Shown: positions 8,301-16,685 of the stretch, one piece after another
How the letters are laid out: the number at the start of each line of letters is the position of its first letter
How positions within the stretch are numbered: the first letter of the stretch is position 1
Source of the DNA: Marinibaculum sp040216765
GTDB taxonomy: Bacteria > Pseudomonadota > Alphaproteobacteria > Ferrovibrionales > Ferrovibrionaceae
Direction: 5' to 3'
NCBI GenBank assembly: GCA_040216765.1
Contig: JAVJON010000015.1
Location: 124,001-188,000, forward strand
Length of the DNA: 64,000 bases
Made by a program: the position numbers and the translations under genes
Notes under the pieces: generated by a model
What the model saw: the letters and a program-made list of their open reading frames with translations, nothing else
Told to the model about the DNA's origin: nothing
Databases searched by the model: none

Positions 8301-11300
8301 CCGGAATCGACACCATCCTCGGCTCGGCCAGCAACGACGTGATCACCCTGTCCGGCACCAACACGGTCACGGTTTCCAGCGTCGACACCATCATCGGCAG
8401 CACGTCGAACGAGTATGTCACTGCCACCGGCACCTCGATGACGATGCGGGCGTCGGCGATCGACACCCTGGTCGGCACGACGGGCACCGACAACGTGACC
8501 CTCGGGGCCACGCAGACGTCGGCCCTGTATAACCTGCTGGCCGGCACCGACACCCTGACCCTGGCCGATGGCGGCATCAACACCCTGTCGACCTTCAACG
8601 TCGAGAGCATTGTCGGCGGCAACAGCGCCGACAACATCACCCTGGGCGGCGCCAGCGGGCAGTCCGTCACGGTCGCCGCCGTCGAGACCGTCACCGGCAC
8701 CAGCGCATCGGACCAGGTCAGCTTCTCCGCCGCGTCGGCCACGACCGTCAATGCCGTCGACATCCTCGTCGGCTCCGCCAGCAACGACGTCATCACCCTC
8801 GGCAGCGCCTCGACGGTCACCGCGACCCTGATCGACACGCTGATCGGCAGCTCCGGCACGGACTCGGTGTCCCTCGGCTCCGTCAGCAACAACACGATCA
8901 CCGTCGGTGCCGTGGAATCGGTCGCGGGCGGCCAGCTCAACGACCAGGTCAGCATCTCGGGGGCGGCGAGCCTCTCCCTGTCCGCGGTTGAAACCGTCGT
9001 CGGCACGGTCTCGGCCGAGCGGGTCTCCCTGTCGGGGGCCGGCACGGTCACCGCCTCGGCGGTCGACACCCTCATCGGCAGCACGGCCGTCGAGCGGGTG
9101 CTCATCAGCCAGGCCAGCACGATGTCGGTCAGCACCATCGACTCGGTCATCGGTTCGGCCAGCGCCGACAGGATCACCCTGTCGGGCGGCGGCACGGTGA
9201 CGGTCTCCGCGCTCGACACCCTGATCGGTTCCGCGTCCGGCGACATGGTGAACCTGACCGCCGCCAGCTCGATGCTGGTCGCGAACCTGGACACCGTGAT
9301 CGGCTCTGAAACCACCAACGACAACATCACCATCTCGGCCGCCGCGACGATGTCGGTCACCTCGCTGGAAACCATCACCGGCACCACGGCCCTGGAATCG
9401 ATCACCATCGCCTCCGGCGCCTCGACCCTGCAGGCGACCCTGATCGACACCCTGGTCGGCAACGCATCGGCGCAGACCGTCACCCTCAATGCCGCCCAGA
9501 CGAGCGGCATCATCAACCTGCTGGGCGGCAGCGACAGCCTGACCCTGGCGGGCGGCGGAACCAACAGCCTGTCGGTCTTCAACACCGAGACCCTGATCGG
9601 CGGCGGCAGTGCCGACAATATCAGCCTCGGCGGTTCGGCCAACAGCATGGTGGTGTCCGCGATCGAGACCCTGACCGGTTCGGCCACCGCAGAGCAGGTG
9701 ACGTTCAGCGCGGCCAACACCACCACGGTCGTGGCGATCGACACCCTGATCGGCTCGGCCTCGGCCGAACTGGTAACCCTGTCCGGGCCCAGCACGGTGA
9801 CGGTCACGGCGCTTGACACCCTGATCGGCGGCATTTCGGCCGACCAGGTCACCCTGACCGGCAACAACACGACAACGGTCGGCGCGGTCGAAACCCTGAT
9901 CGGCAGCGCCTCGACCGAAGCCATCACGCTGAGCGGCCTGAACACGATCACGGTGTCGGCCATCGACACCCTGACCGGCAGCGCCTCCACCGAAGTGGTG
10001 AACATCACCGGCGACAGCACGACCACGGTCAATGCGATCGACACCATCCTCGGTGTTGCCAGCTCCTCCAACATCCGGGTCTCGCTGACCACCGCCACCA
10101 CGGCGACGGTGGGCAATATCGACACCGTCATCGGCACGGCATCGGCGGACCGCATCACCCTGACCGGCGCCAACACGGTCACGGTCTCGACACTCGACAC
10201 CCTGACCGGCTCGGCCTCGACCGACCTGGTGACCCTGAGCGGCGCCAGCGCCATGCAGGTGTCGAACATCGATACCCTGGTGGGCTCGGCCTCGACCGAC
10301 AACATCTCGCTCAGCGCCGCCACGACGATGACCATCGCCAGCATCGAGACGCTGACCGGCACCCTGCTGACCGAGCAGATCACGATGACCGGCGGCGGCA
10401 CGATGTCGACCAGCCTGATCGATACCCTGATCGGCAGCGCCACGGCGGACAATGTGACGATCACCGCGGCCCAGACCGGCGCGGCCTACAACCTGCTGGG
10501 CGGCAACGACACCCTCGTGCTGTCCACCGGCGTGAACAGCCTGTCGGCCTTCAACATCGAGACCCTGATCGGCGGCGCCTCCACCACCGACACGATCACC
10601 CTCGGCGGCGCCAGCGGCAACACGATCACCATCGGTGGCGTGGAAACCCTGATCGGCAGCGGGAACAACGACCTGGTCACCCTGTCGGGCGCCACGACCC
10701 TGCAGATCTCCTCGGTCAACTCGCTGATCGGCAGCGCATCGTCCGACTCGATCAGCATGTCGGCCGCCAATACGGTGACCATCAGCGCGATCGACACGAT
10801 CACCGGCTCGGCCTCCAGCGAATATGTCACCATGAGCGGTGGCGGAACGCTGCGGTCCTCCGCGGTCGAGACCATCGTCGGCAGCAGCGCGGTCGAGAAT
10901 GTCTCGATCACCACCGCCCAGACCGGGGCGATCGTGAACCTGCTGAGCGGCAACGACATGTTGACCCTCGCCGCCGGCACCAACACCATCTCGGCCTTCA
11001 ACATCGAGACGATCGTCGGCGGGGCATCCGCGACCGACAACGTCACGATCGGCGGTTCCGGCGCCAGCAGCACCCAGGTCTCCGGCGTCGAGACCCTGAA
11101 CGGCTCCGGCAACAACGAGCAGGTGCTCTTCTCGGGGGCAGCGACGGTCACGGTCAGCTCGGTCGAGACCCTGCTGGGCGACGCCAATGCCGACCAGATC
11201 ACCGTATCCGGCGGCGGCACCGTCACGGCCGCACTGCTGGAAACCTTGACCGGCTCGGCCTCCGCCGACTGGGTCAACCTGAGCGGTGCGGGCACCCTGT

Positions 11301-12778
11301 CCGGCTCGCTGCTGGACACCATCATCGGCACCAGCGGTGCGGACGGCATCACCCTGACCGCAGCCCAGACAGGCGGCGTCTACAACCTGCTGGCCGGCAA
11401 TGACGCGCTGACCCTGAACAACAACGGCACCAACTCCCTGTCCGCCTACAACATCGAGACGATCACCGCCGGCACCGGTGCCGACAACGTGACGCTCGGT
11501 GGCGCAAGCGGCCAGACGGTGACCGTGTCCGGCGTCGAAACCCTGGTCGGCAGCGGCAATTCCGACCTCGTCACGCTGGGTGCCTCGATCACCGGGGCGA
11601 TCGTCAACCTGCTCGGCGGCAGCGACACGCTGACCCTCGCGGCCGGTGTCAATCGCCTCAGTGCCTACAACGTGGAGACCATCTTCGGCAGTGCGACCCT
11701 CGCGGACTCCGTCACCATCGGTGGCGCATCGGCGACAAGCACGACCGTGTCCAGTGTCGAGACCCTTATCGGCTCGACCGACGCAGACCGCACCGTGACG
11801 GTCTCCGGCGCCTCCACGATGACGGTCTCCGGGATCGACACCCTGACCGGCTCCGCGAATGCCGACCTGGTGACCCTCAGCACCGCAACGACGATGACGG
11901 TCAGCGCCATCGATACCCTGACGGGTTCGGCCTCCAGCGAGTACATCACGCTCGGTGCCGGCGGACAGACCATCAACGCCAGCGGCATCGAGACCCTGGT
12001 GGGCAGCGCGGGCAATGACGGTGTCACCCTCGGTGCCACGACGACCAGCGCGGTGATCAACCTGCTGGGCGGCAACGACACGCTGACCCTCGCCAACGGC
12101 GTGAACACCCTGTCGGCGTTCAATGTCGAAACCATCACCGGCGGGACCAGTGCCGCGGACAATGTCACCCTCGGCGGCAGCGCCGGCCAGACGGTCTCGG
12201 CCGGCGGTGTGGAAACCCTGACAGGCACGGCTTCGGCAGACAGCCTGACGATGACCAGCGGCAACAACCTGGTGATCGGCTCCTCCGGTGCGGACACCAT
12301 CGCCCTCCAGTCGGGCGGCGGCGTCGATGCGGTCGGCTACAGTTCGCAGCTCGACGGCGGTGCATTCGGGACCAACTCCGGTTTCGACACGGTCAGCAAC
12401 TTCCAGACCGGCACCGACAAGCTCCAGGTCATCAACAACAGCACGCTGGAAAGCGCTGTCGACAAGAACGGCGACAGCAGCCTGACCCTCACGAGCCGGG
12501 CATCGGGTGCCGTCAACCTCAGCAGCGACGAGGTCGTCTACCTGACCCAGACGGTCTCCAGCGGCAACCTGGCATCGAGCAACTTCAGCGACTTCCTGAC
12601 GGCGCTCGGGAGCGTGTCGGGTACCGGGCCGGCCCTCGTCGTCGCCAACGACGGAACCAACTCCGGGCTGTACTACCTCAACGACTTCGGCTCCGGGACG
12701 ATCAGCGCATCGAACGTCCGGATGCTGGGGCTGTTCAACTCCACGGTCCTCACCACCACGGACCTCACCCTGCCGTAA
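5351..12778 (+). CDS. Giant Ser/Thr-rich repeat protein, probable type I-secreted surface adhesin
   Basis: The 2,475-residue product is built mostly of about 25-26-residue repeats of the form IGSASADxVTLSAANTVTVSALDTL. Eight longer modules of about 72 residues carry NLL(G/S/A)GxDxLxL, (F/Y)NxETxxGG and DNVTLGG-type segments. I see no cysteine, and lysine only in the C-terminal about 160 residues. That tail is non-repetitive and has SNFQTGTDKLQV, like the xxFxxGxDKL strands of RTX/type I-secreted proteins, plus GSSGADTIALQSGGG. No N-terminal signal peptide is visible, consistent with ABC-type secretion through a C-terminal signal. The architecture suggests a beta-solenoid adhesin or S-layer-like protein. 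No secretion genes are in the window. GT41 transferase genes on both sides make it a candidate glycosylation substrate (inference). Confidence 0.85.
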   Translation: MTTVTITGTTGSDSVTLSAVATQVIWSSANGGDQITFTANSDTELLVATAAGNYTLISGGGNDSVGFSVANSTRVSGIETLIGSTTVDQITISAASTMTAANIETLIGSASADAITLSAANTITVAALDTIIGSASAELVTLSGANTIVRAANLDTVIGSASADSVTFSAANTVTAALLDTIIGSASADLVTLSGANTVGAAANIDTLIGSSSADSVTFSAANSVTVSGVETLIGSASADQITFSAANTVTVSALDSIIGSASAELVTLSGASTIVSAANLDTLIGSASADSVTFSAANTVTVALLDSIIGSASADLVTLSGADTVASAANIDTLIGSTGADSVTFSAANSVTVSGVETLIGSVSADQITFSAANTVTVSALDSIIGSASAELVTLSGANTILRAANLDTVIGSASADSVTFSAANTVTVALLDTIIGSASADLVTLSGASTVGAAANIDTLIGSSSADAVTFSAANSVTVGAVETLIGSVSSDQVTFSGGSTVTISALDTLIGSSSSELVTLSGATTIGQASNLDTIVGSASADSITFSGANTVTVANLDTVIGSASADLVTFSGANTVARMANIDTLVGSSGSDLVAFSAANTITVSAVESIFGSASVDLVTMSTAGSVTTTALDTLIGSTGTDQVSFSAAQSTTVSAIESLIGSASNDQVTLSAATTATITSIETLVGSASAETITLTAAASVTATAIDTLIGSSATENITLGAAQSSGIFNLLSGDSDVLALAAGGNTISAFNIDTLLGGGGTDNVTLGGASSQSVTVSAIESLIGSTSITEQITVSAASTMTLVNINSVIGSASNDRITLSGAATLTASALDTLIGSASAETVTLTAASTMNVSAIDTLIGSASADRVTLSAANTITISALDTLVGSASAELVTISAASTLTTGLIDTLIGSASADQITLSGANTISVSALDTLIGSASAELVTITGGGTVTVSALDTILGTASAEQINLTTATASTVSGIDTILGSASNDVITLSGTNTVTVSSVDTIIGSTSNEYVTATGTSMTMRASAIDTLVGTTGTDNVTLGATQTSALYNLLAGTDTLTLADGGINTLSTFNVESIVGGNSADNITLGGASGQSVTVAAVETVTGTSASDQVSFSAASATTVNAVDILVGSASNDVITLGSASTVTATLIDTLIGSSGTDSVSLGSVSNNTITVGAVESVAGGQLNDQVSISGAASLSLSAVETVVGTVSAERVSLSGAGTVTASAVDTLIGSTAVERVLISQASTMSVSTIDSVIGSASADRITLSGGGTVTVSALDTLIGSASGDMVNLTAASSMLVANLDTVIGSETTNDNITISAAATMSVTSLETITGTTALESITIASGASTLQATLIDTLVGNASAQTVTLNAAQTSGIINLLGGSDSLTLAGGGTNSLSVFNTETLIGGGSADNISLGGSANSMVVSAIETLTGSATAEQVTFSAANTTTVVAIDTLIGSASAELVTLSGPSTVTVTALDTLIGGISADQVTLTGNNTTTVGAVETLIGSASTEAITLSGLNTITVSAIDTLTGSASTEVVNITGDSTTTVNAIDTILGVASSSNIRVSLTTATTATVGNIDTVIGTASADRITLTGANTVTVSTLDTLTGSASTDLVTLSGASAMQVSNIDTLVGSASTDNISLSAATTMTIASIETLTGTLLTEQITMTGGGTMSTSLIDTLIGSATADNVTITAAQTGAAYNLLGGNDTLVLSTGVNSLSAFNIETLIGGASTTDTITLGGASGNTITIGGVETLIGSGNNDLVTLSGATTLQISSVNSLIGSASSDSISMSAANTVTISAIDTITGSASSEYVTMSGGGTLRSSAVETIVGSSAVENVSITTAQTGAIVNLLSGNDMLTLAAGTNTISAFNIETIVGGASATDNVTIGGSGASSTQVSGVETLNGSGNNEQVLFSGAATVTVSSVETLLGDANADQITVSGGGTVTAALLETLTGSASADWVNLSGAGTLSGSLLDTIIGTSGADGITLTAAQTGGVYNLLAGNDALTLNNNGTNSLSAYNIETITAGTGADNVTLGGASGQTVTVSGVETLVGSGNSDLVTLGASITGAIVNLLGGSDTLTLAAGVNRLSAYNVETIFGSATLADSVTIGGASATSTTVSSVETLIGSTDADRTVTVSGASTMTVSGIDTLTGSANADLVTLSTATTMTVSAIDTLTGSASSEYITLGAGGQTINASGIETLVGSAGNDGVTLGATTTSAVINLLGGNDTLTLANGVNTLSAFNVETITGGTSAADNVTLGGSAGQTVSAGGVETLTGTASADSLTMTSGNNLVIGSSGADTIALQSGGGVDAVGYSSQLDGGAFGTNSGFDTVSNFQTGTDKLQVINNSTLESAVDKNGDSSLTLTSRASGAVNLSSDEVVYLTQTVSSGNLASSNFSDFLTALGSVSGTGPALVVANDGTNSGLYYLNDFGSGTISASNVRMLGLFNSTVLTTTDLTLP
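5680..6822 (+). repeat. Three tandem copies of a 381-bp higher-order coding repeat
   Basis: Blocks 5680-6060, 6061-6441 and 6442-6822 align in register with an exact 381-bp offset (127 codons, five 25-26-residue units). Copies two and three begin with a nearly identical stretch of about 90 bases (CAGTGCCGACCAGATTACC onwards). Within each block the five units differ more from each other than from their counterparts in the next block, which shows duplication of the five-unit block as a whole. Confidence 0.85.
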
Positions 12779-12804
12779 GTCCGGCCCCGGGGTCCTACGA
12801 TCGG

Positions 12805-12841
12805 GGCGGCGCCGCGAAAGCGGCGCCGCCCTTCCCTTTTT
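12805..12841 (+). terminator. Intrinsic terminator after the giant repeat gene
   Basis: GGCGGCGCCGC (12805-12815) and GCGGCGCCGCC (12820-12830) form a perfect 11-bp stem closed by a GAAA tetraloop, followed by CTTCCCTTTTT. It begins 27 bases after the stop codon. This isolates the giant gene as a monocistronic unit from the GT41 gene that starts at 12897. Confidence 0.9.
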
Positions 12842-12896
12842 CCGGCAGTCTCGGTTTCGCACTGCCTTTCCGAACCGCCAGACATATACAGCCAGG

Positions 12897-14597
12897 ATGT
12901 CAGAGCAGAGGGAAATACCGGCCGCATCCCCGGATCCCCGCCACGACCCGGACGACCCGCAATCCGCAATCAGGGAAGCGATCGACGGGTATCGCGACCG
13001 GAGGGACAGGGAAAGCGAGGCAAGCCTGGCCCGGCTCTGCTCGGCCTATCCCCATATCGCCGCCTCCCAGGCAGCACGCCTGCAGATTGCCGGCGAGCGG
13101 GACCTGCCGCTCATGATCTACGACACGATCCTGCCGGCCTGGCGCAACGAGGACGGGGTCGGGATTTTCAACAATCTCGCCGTCCTGGCATGCCAGCAGG
13201 ACGATTACGATCAGGCATGGCGCTGGGTGCGTCACGCCCTGGCGGTGGACCCCAGGGCGGGCGGCGAACTGGCCTTCCAGGCCGGCAAGACCGCACAGTA
13301 TGTCGGTAACCGGATCGCCTTCTGGCGCGGCCTCGAGGCGGCGAAGGCGGTCGCGCCCGACGATATCCGCTACTGGTCCGCCAGCTATGTCGAGACCGCC
13401 TTCCGCAGCCACCCGGACGCCGCGCAGGCTGGCGGACCGGCGACCCCGGCGCCGATGCCCGACAGCGAGCGCCCGGACCGGCCTGCCATGGCGGAACAGC
13501 CCGTGCGGATCGCACTGGTGGGGCGGGATTTCGACAATATCGCCTCGTTCAACCGGCTGTATGGCCCGTTCCGCCACCTGCCCGCCCTGGGCTTCGACAT
13601 TGTCTGTGTCTCGATCCGCAACAGCTTCAACCTGGACAAGGCGCATATCCCTGGCTTCGTCTACCATCACGTCCCGGAGAACGACGAACCGGCGCTGACC
13701 GCGAAACTGCGGGAACTCGCGCCCGACATCATCTTCGACCTTGTCAGCCATGGCGCACCGACCGCCTATCTCAGCTACTTCCGGCGCCCCGCACCGCTCA
13801 TCCTCGGCTGGGCTGGCAGCGGGATCTCCTCGGGAACGACAGTGTTCGACGGCTTCGTCACCGACCCCATCCTCTGCCCGAACGGCGCAGAGCGGCATTA
13901 CTCGGAGCGGATCGTCAGACTGCCCGGGCCCAGCGTCACGGTAGAGCCCCTTGCCTCCTACCCCGACAGCAGCGGACTCCCTGCCGACAGGAACGGATTC
14001 GTGACCTTCGGCGCCTATCACAGGCTGTCGAAGGTGACCCCGGATGCCATCGACCTCTGGGGACGTATCCTGGCAAAGCTGCCCGGCAGCCGCATGGTGC
14101 TGAAAACCGCCTTCGCGGAATCACCGGTCGTTCAGGCCAGTTTCCGGCAGCAGATCGCGAACCATGGGATATCCGGGGAACGGATCGCGATCCAGCCAAT
14201 GACCCCGCCGCCGCATCACCAGACGGTGGTCGCAAACACAGACATCACCCTGACCCCATTCCCGGAACAGGGTCTGGTCACCGACTTCGACCATCTCTGG
14301 ATGGGCATTCCGACGATTGCCTATGCGGTCGACGACAGGCCCTGCGCGCGCCTCACCTCGGCCCTTGCAACCGCAGCCGGCGCGCCGTTCCTGGCAACCC
14401 GGACACCCGAAGAGTATGTCAATCTCGCGGTCGACCTCGCCACCGACAAGGGCTACCTGAACCGTGCGCGCAAAAGCTATCGGCCCAACCTGGTGGCCGC
14501 AGGCATGACCGACCATGCCCGCACCGCGGGGATGATGGCCGAAGCGATCCGCTCGCTCTGGCGGGACATCAGGGTGGATGGCCGGTCAGCGGGCTGA
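12897..14597 (+). CDS. Divergent GT41-like glycosyltransferase, subgroup B, lacking the usual histidine
   Basis: The 566-residue protein has a helical N-terminal region (about 1-200) with weak TPR-like character. Its GT41-like catalytic half starts at about residue 203. The OGT lysine is retained (FGAYHRLSK, Lys379), as are HYSERIVRLPGP and LWMGIPT. However, the donor loop GGxTTCEALWMG is replaced by QGLVTDFDHLWMG, a VDDRPC motif follows, and the expected catalytic-base histidine is Ile215 in RDFDNIASFN. It closely resembles the protein at 16686-18362. It is the first gene after the giant repeat gene but follows a strong terminator. It may use a different donor or be catalytically altered. 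Confidence 0.78.
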   Translation: MSEQREIPAASPDPRHDPDDPQSAIREAIDGYRDRRDRESEASLARLCSAYPHIAASQAARLQIAGERDLPLMIYDTILPAWRNEDGVGIFNNLAVLACQQDDYDQAWRWVRHALAVDPRAGGELAFQAGKTAQYVGNRIAFWRGLEAAKAVAPDDIRYWSASYVETAFRSHPDAAQAGGPATPAPMPDSERPDRPAMAEQPVRIALVGRDFDNIASFNRLYGPFRHLPALGFDIVCVSIRNSFNLDKAHIPGFVYHHVPENDEPALTAKLRELAPDIIFDLVSHGAPTAYLSYFRRPAPLILGWAGSGISSGTTVFDGFVTDPILCPNGAERHYSERIVRLPGPSVTVEPLASYPDSSGLPADRNGFVTFGAYHRLSKVTPDAIDLWGRILAKLPGSRMVLKTAFAESPVVQASFRQQIANHGISGERIAIQPMTPPPHHQTVVANTDITLTPFPEQGLVTDFDHLWMGIPTIAYAVDDRPCARLTSALATAAGAPFLATRTPEEYVNLAVDLATDKGYLNRARKSYRPNLVAAGMTDHARTAGMMAEAIRSLWRDIRVDGRSAG

Positions 14598-16577
14598 CGT
14601 GACGCCGCCCCGCAACCCCATGCAGTACCGCACCCACATCCGCCGATAGGCCGACTCGACCTGCCGCGCATAGCCGGCATTGTCCCCAAGCGGCGAGGCC
14701 AGCAGCAGCTGCCGCAGGCCCGCCCGGATCGCGGCCAGGCGATCCGGATCGGCGGCGAGCCCGCAGATCGTCGCGATATAGGCATCGACCGAGCCGGTGA
14801 TCCATTCCGGGCAGCCCAGGCCCGCCAGGATGGAGGCTCCGTTCCGTGCCACGGGCACGTCGCCGCACAGGGTGACGACCGGAACGCCCATCGCAAGCGC
14901 CTCGCAGGTGGTGACCCCGCCGCAATGCCGGAACGTGTCGAGGCAGATATCCACCTCGTCATGCATCACGAGCTGTTGCAGGCGGGTCGACTCCCCGCGA
15001 AGCTCGAGCCGTTCCGGCCCGATCCCCGACTCCCCGAACAGGTCCAGAAGCCGTTGCTGCAGCGTCGGGTCGACCAGCGAACTGGACTTGATCAGCAGCC
15101 GGCTGTCGGGGACGGCCCGGAGAAGCCGGGCCCAGCTCCGCAGGCAGGCATCGGACGCCTTCGCCAGGCGATTGAAGCTGCCGAAGGTGATGAAGCCATT
15201 GCGCTGGCAGGGTGCGGGCCCGACCGCCGGCAGATTCTCCGGAAGACGGAAACTCAGGACACAGGGAAGCTCGACGATCTCCTCGGTATAGAAGTCACGG
15301 TTCTCCCACGGGACCAGCCAGCGATCGGCCAGCAGATAGTCCATGGACAGCATCCCCGTGCTGGTCGCGTAGCCCCACCCCGTTGCCTGAACCGGCGCGG
15401 GGCGCCGTGCGAAGACCGGCAGCCGGTTGCCGGCGGAGTGACCCGAAAGATCGACCAGGATATCGATCCCGTCCTTGCGGATCAGGGCAGCCAGGTCGTC
15501 GTCCGACAGCAAATGGACCCTCCGGAACCTGTCGGCACGCGCGATGAACTCCTGCGTCCTCAGGTCCTCCACATGGGAACAGGAATACAGGGTGGCATGG
15601 ATGCTCGCCCGGTCGTGGTTCAACAGCACCGGGCCGAACCCGTCGGAGGCGGAATGCCAGTTGAAGTCGGCCGACACATAGCCGACACGCAAGACCTTCC
15701 TGTCCGGGTCGGGAGGGGCCTGGAAGGGCGCCGCGGTGCCGAGGAACGGCGCCTCGTTCACCTCCTGCCAGTGCCGGCGTGCCGCCGCCTGTTCCGCCAG
15801 CCCTGCCTCCTCGTCGAAATCCAGGCAGAGAACAAGGTTCGAATGGACCCCCGGCCATGGCGAGCGCAGTGCCAGGGCCCGCACGTAGAACGTCTTGGCC
15901 TCGCCAACCCGTCCCATCTGGAGGAGCGCCCCGGCCAGGTTTCCGTTCAGATCGGGATCGTCGGGAAAGGATCTCAGGGCATCGCGATAGACAGCCTCCG
16001 CCTCGGCAAGCCGGAACTGGTGCCGCAATGCGCCCCCGATATTGTTGATCACCCCCAGATCGTTCGGGCTCAGCTCAAGGGCCTTGCGATACTCCGCCTC
16101 GGCCTCGGCATAGCGGCGCATCCTGATCAGCAGGTTCCCGAGATCGACACGCAGATCCGAAGATTCGGGGTTCGCCTCGACCGCCTTGCACAGGTATTCG
16201 ATCCCGGCCTCCGACCGCCCGGAACTGGACAGGAAACTGCCCATGTTGCGCAGCAGGGAGGCCGAACCCGGATTCTCCGCCAGGCCCCGGCGGAGCGCCT
16301 CCTCGGCCTCGGCCTGGCGGCCCAGGGACAGAAGCAGCATCGAAATATGTTCGTACAGCGGCCCAAGTTTCGGCGACAGGCTCACCGCCTTGCGGAGAGT
16401 TGTCACTGCTTCATCCACCCGGCCAGAGGCGCGCAGGAAATCGCCGAAGCCGATCAGGTAGCTGACATCGTCGGGCGCCCGTTCCCCGGCCTGGCGATAG
16501 AGCTCCCGCGCCTCTGCCATTCGCCCGCCCTCCTGGTGGGCGCGCGCTGCCCGGACAAGTTCAAGGACGGTCTGCAT
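14586..16577 (-). CDS. TPR-containing O-GlcNAc-transferase-like (GT41/SPINDLY) glycosyltransferase
   Basis: The 663-residue product parallels the protein at 2795-4768 in length and layout, starting with the same MQT and an ARAHQ-type first TPR. TPR units span about residues 1-270. Catalytic hallmarks are GYVSADFNWH (His308), GHSAGNRLPVFARRPAPVQ, FGSFNRLAK (Lys473) and HCGGVTTCEALAMG (about 551-564). Its 3' end overlaps the 3' end of the convergent GT41-like gene by 12 bp (14586-14597). The long TPR superhelix suggests a protein acceptor. The similarity to the 2795-4768 protein points to duplication within the island. Confidence 0.87.
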   Translation of the reverse strand: MQTVLELVRAARAHQEGGRMAEARELYRQAGERAPDDVSYLIGFGDFLRASGRVDEAVTTLRKAVSLSPKLGPLYEHISMLLLSLGRQAEAEEALRRGLAENPGSASLLRNMGSFLSSSGRSEAGIEYLCKAVEANPESSDLRVDLGNLLIRMRRYAEAEAEYRKALELSPNDLGVINNIGGALRHQFRLAEAEAVYRDALRSFPDDPDLNGNLAGALLQMGRVGEAKTFYVRALALRSPWPGVHSNLVLCLDFDEEAGLAEQAAARRHWQEVNEAPFLGTAAPFQAPPDPDRKVLRVGYVSADFNWHSASDGFGPVLLNHDRASIHATLYSCSHVEDLRTQEFIARADRFRRVHLLSDDDLAALIRKDGIDILVDLSGHSAGNRLPVFARRPAPVQATGWGYATSTGMLSMDYLLADRWLVPWENRDFYTEEIVELPCVLSFRLPENLPAVGPAPCQRNGFITFGSFNRLAKASDACLRSWARLLRAVPDSRLLIKSSSLVDPTLQQRLLDLFGESGIGPERLELRGESTRLQQLVMHDEVDICLDTFRHCGGVTTCEALAMGVPVVTLCGDVPVARNGASILAGLGCPEWITGSVDAYIATICGLAADPDRLAAIRAGLRQLLLASPLGDNAGYARQVESAYRRMWVRYCMGLRGGVTSAR

Positions 16578-16685
16578 TTCGGCCCCCGCTGCTTACTCGT
16601 GGCTGCCGCCAAGCTGCACCCCCGAAAAAGATAGCGGGGCGCGCGGTATGGCGAAAGCGGTGCGGGACCACCGCCTTCGGCATCC

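Noticed and set aside
5351..12778. Possible CRISPR or minisatellite array because of dense repeats
   Set aside because: Repeats are 75-78 bp, in frame, with codon-level divergence and no unique spacers; they encode a protein.
5258..12862. Antisense open frame of 2,534 codons (and one of 1,651 codons at 5509-10464) opposite the giant repeat gene
   Set aside because: The translations are low-complexity mirrors of the repeats (VGADQGVDRGDRH- and VSALAEPIRVS-like). The plus strand has the promoter, ribosome-binding site, terminator and a sensible secreted-type C-terminus. Lack of stops follows from repetition and GC bias.
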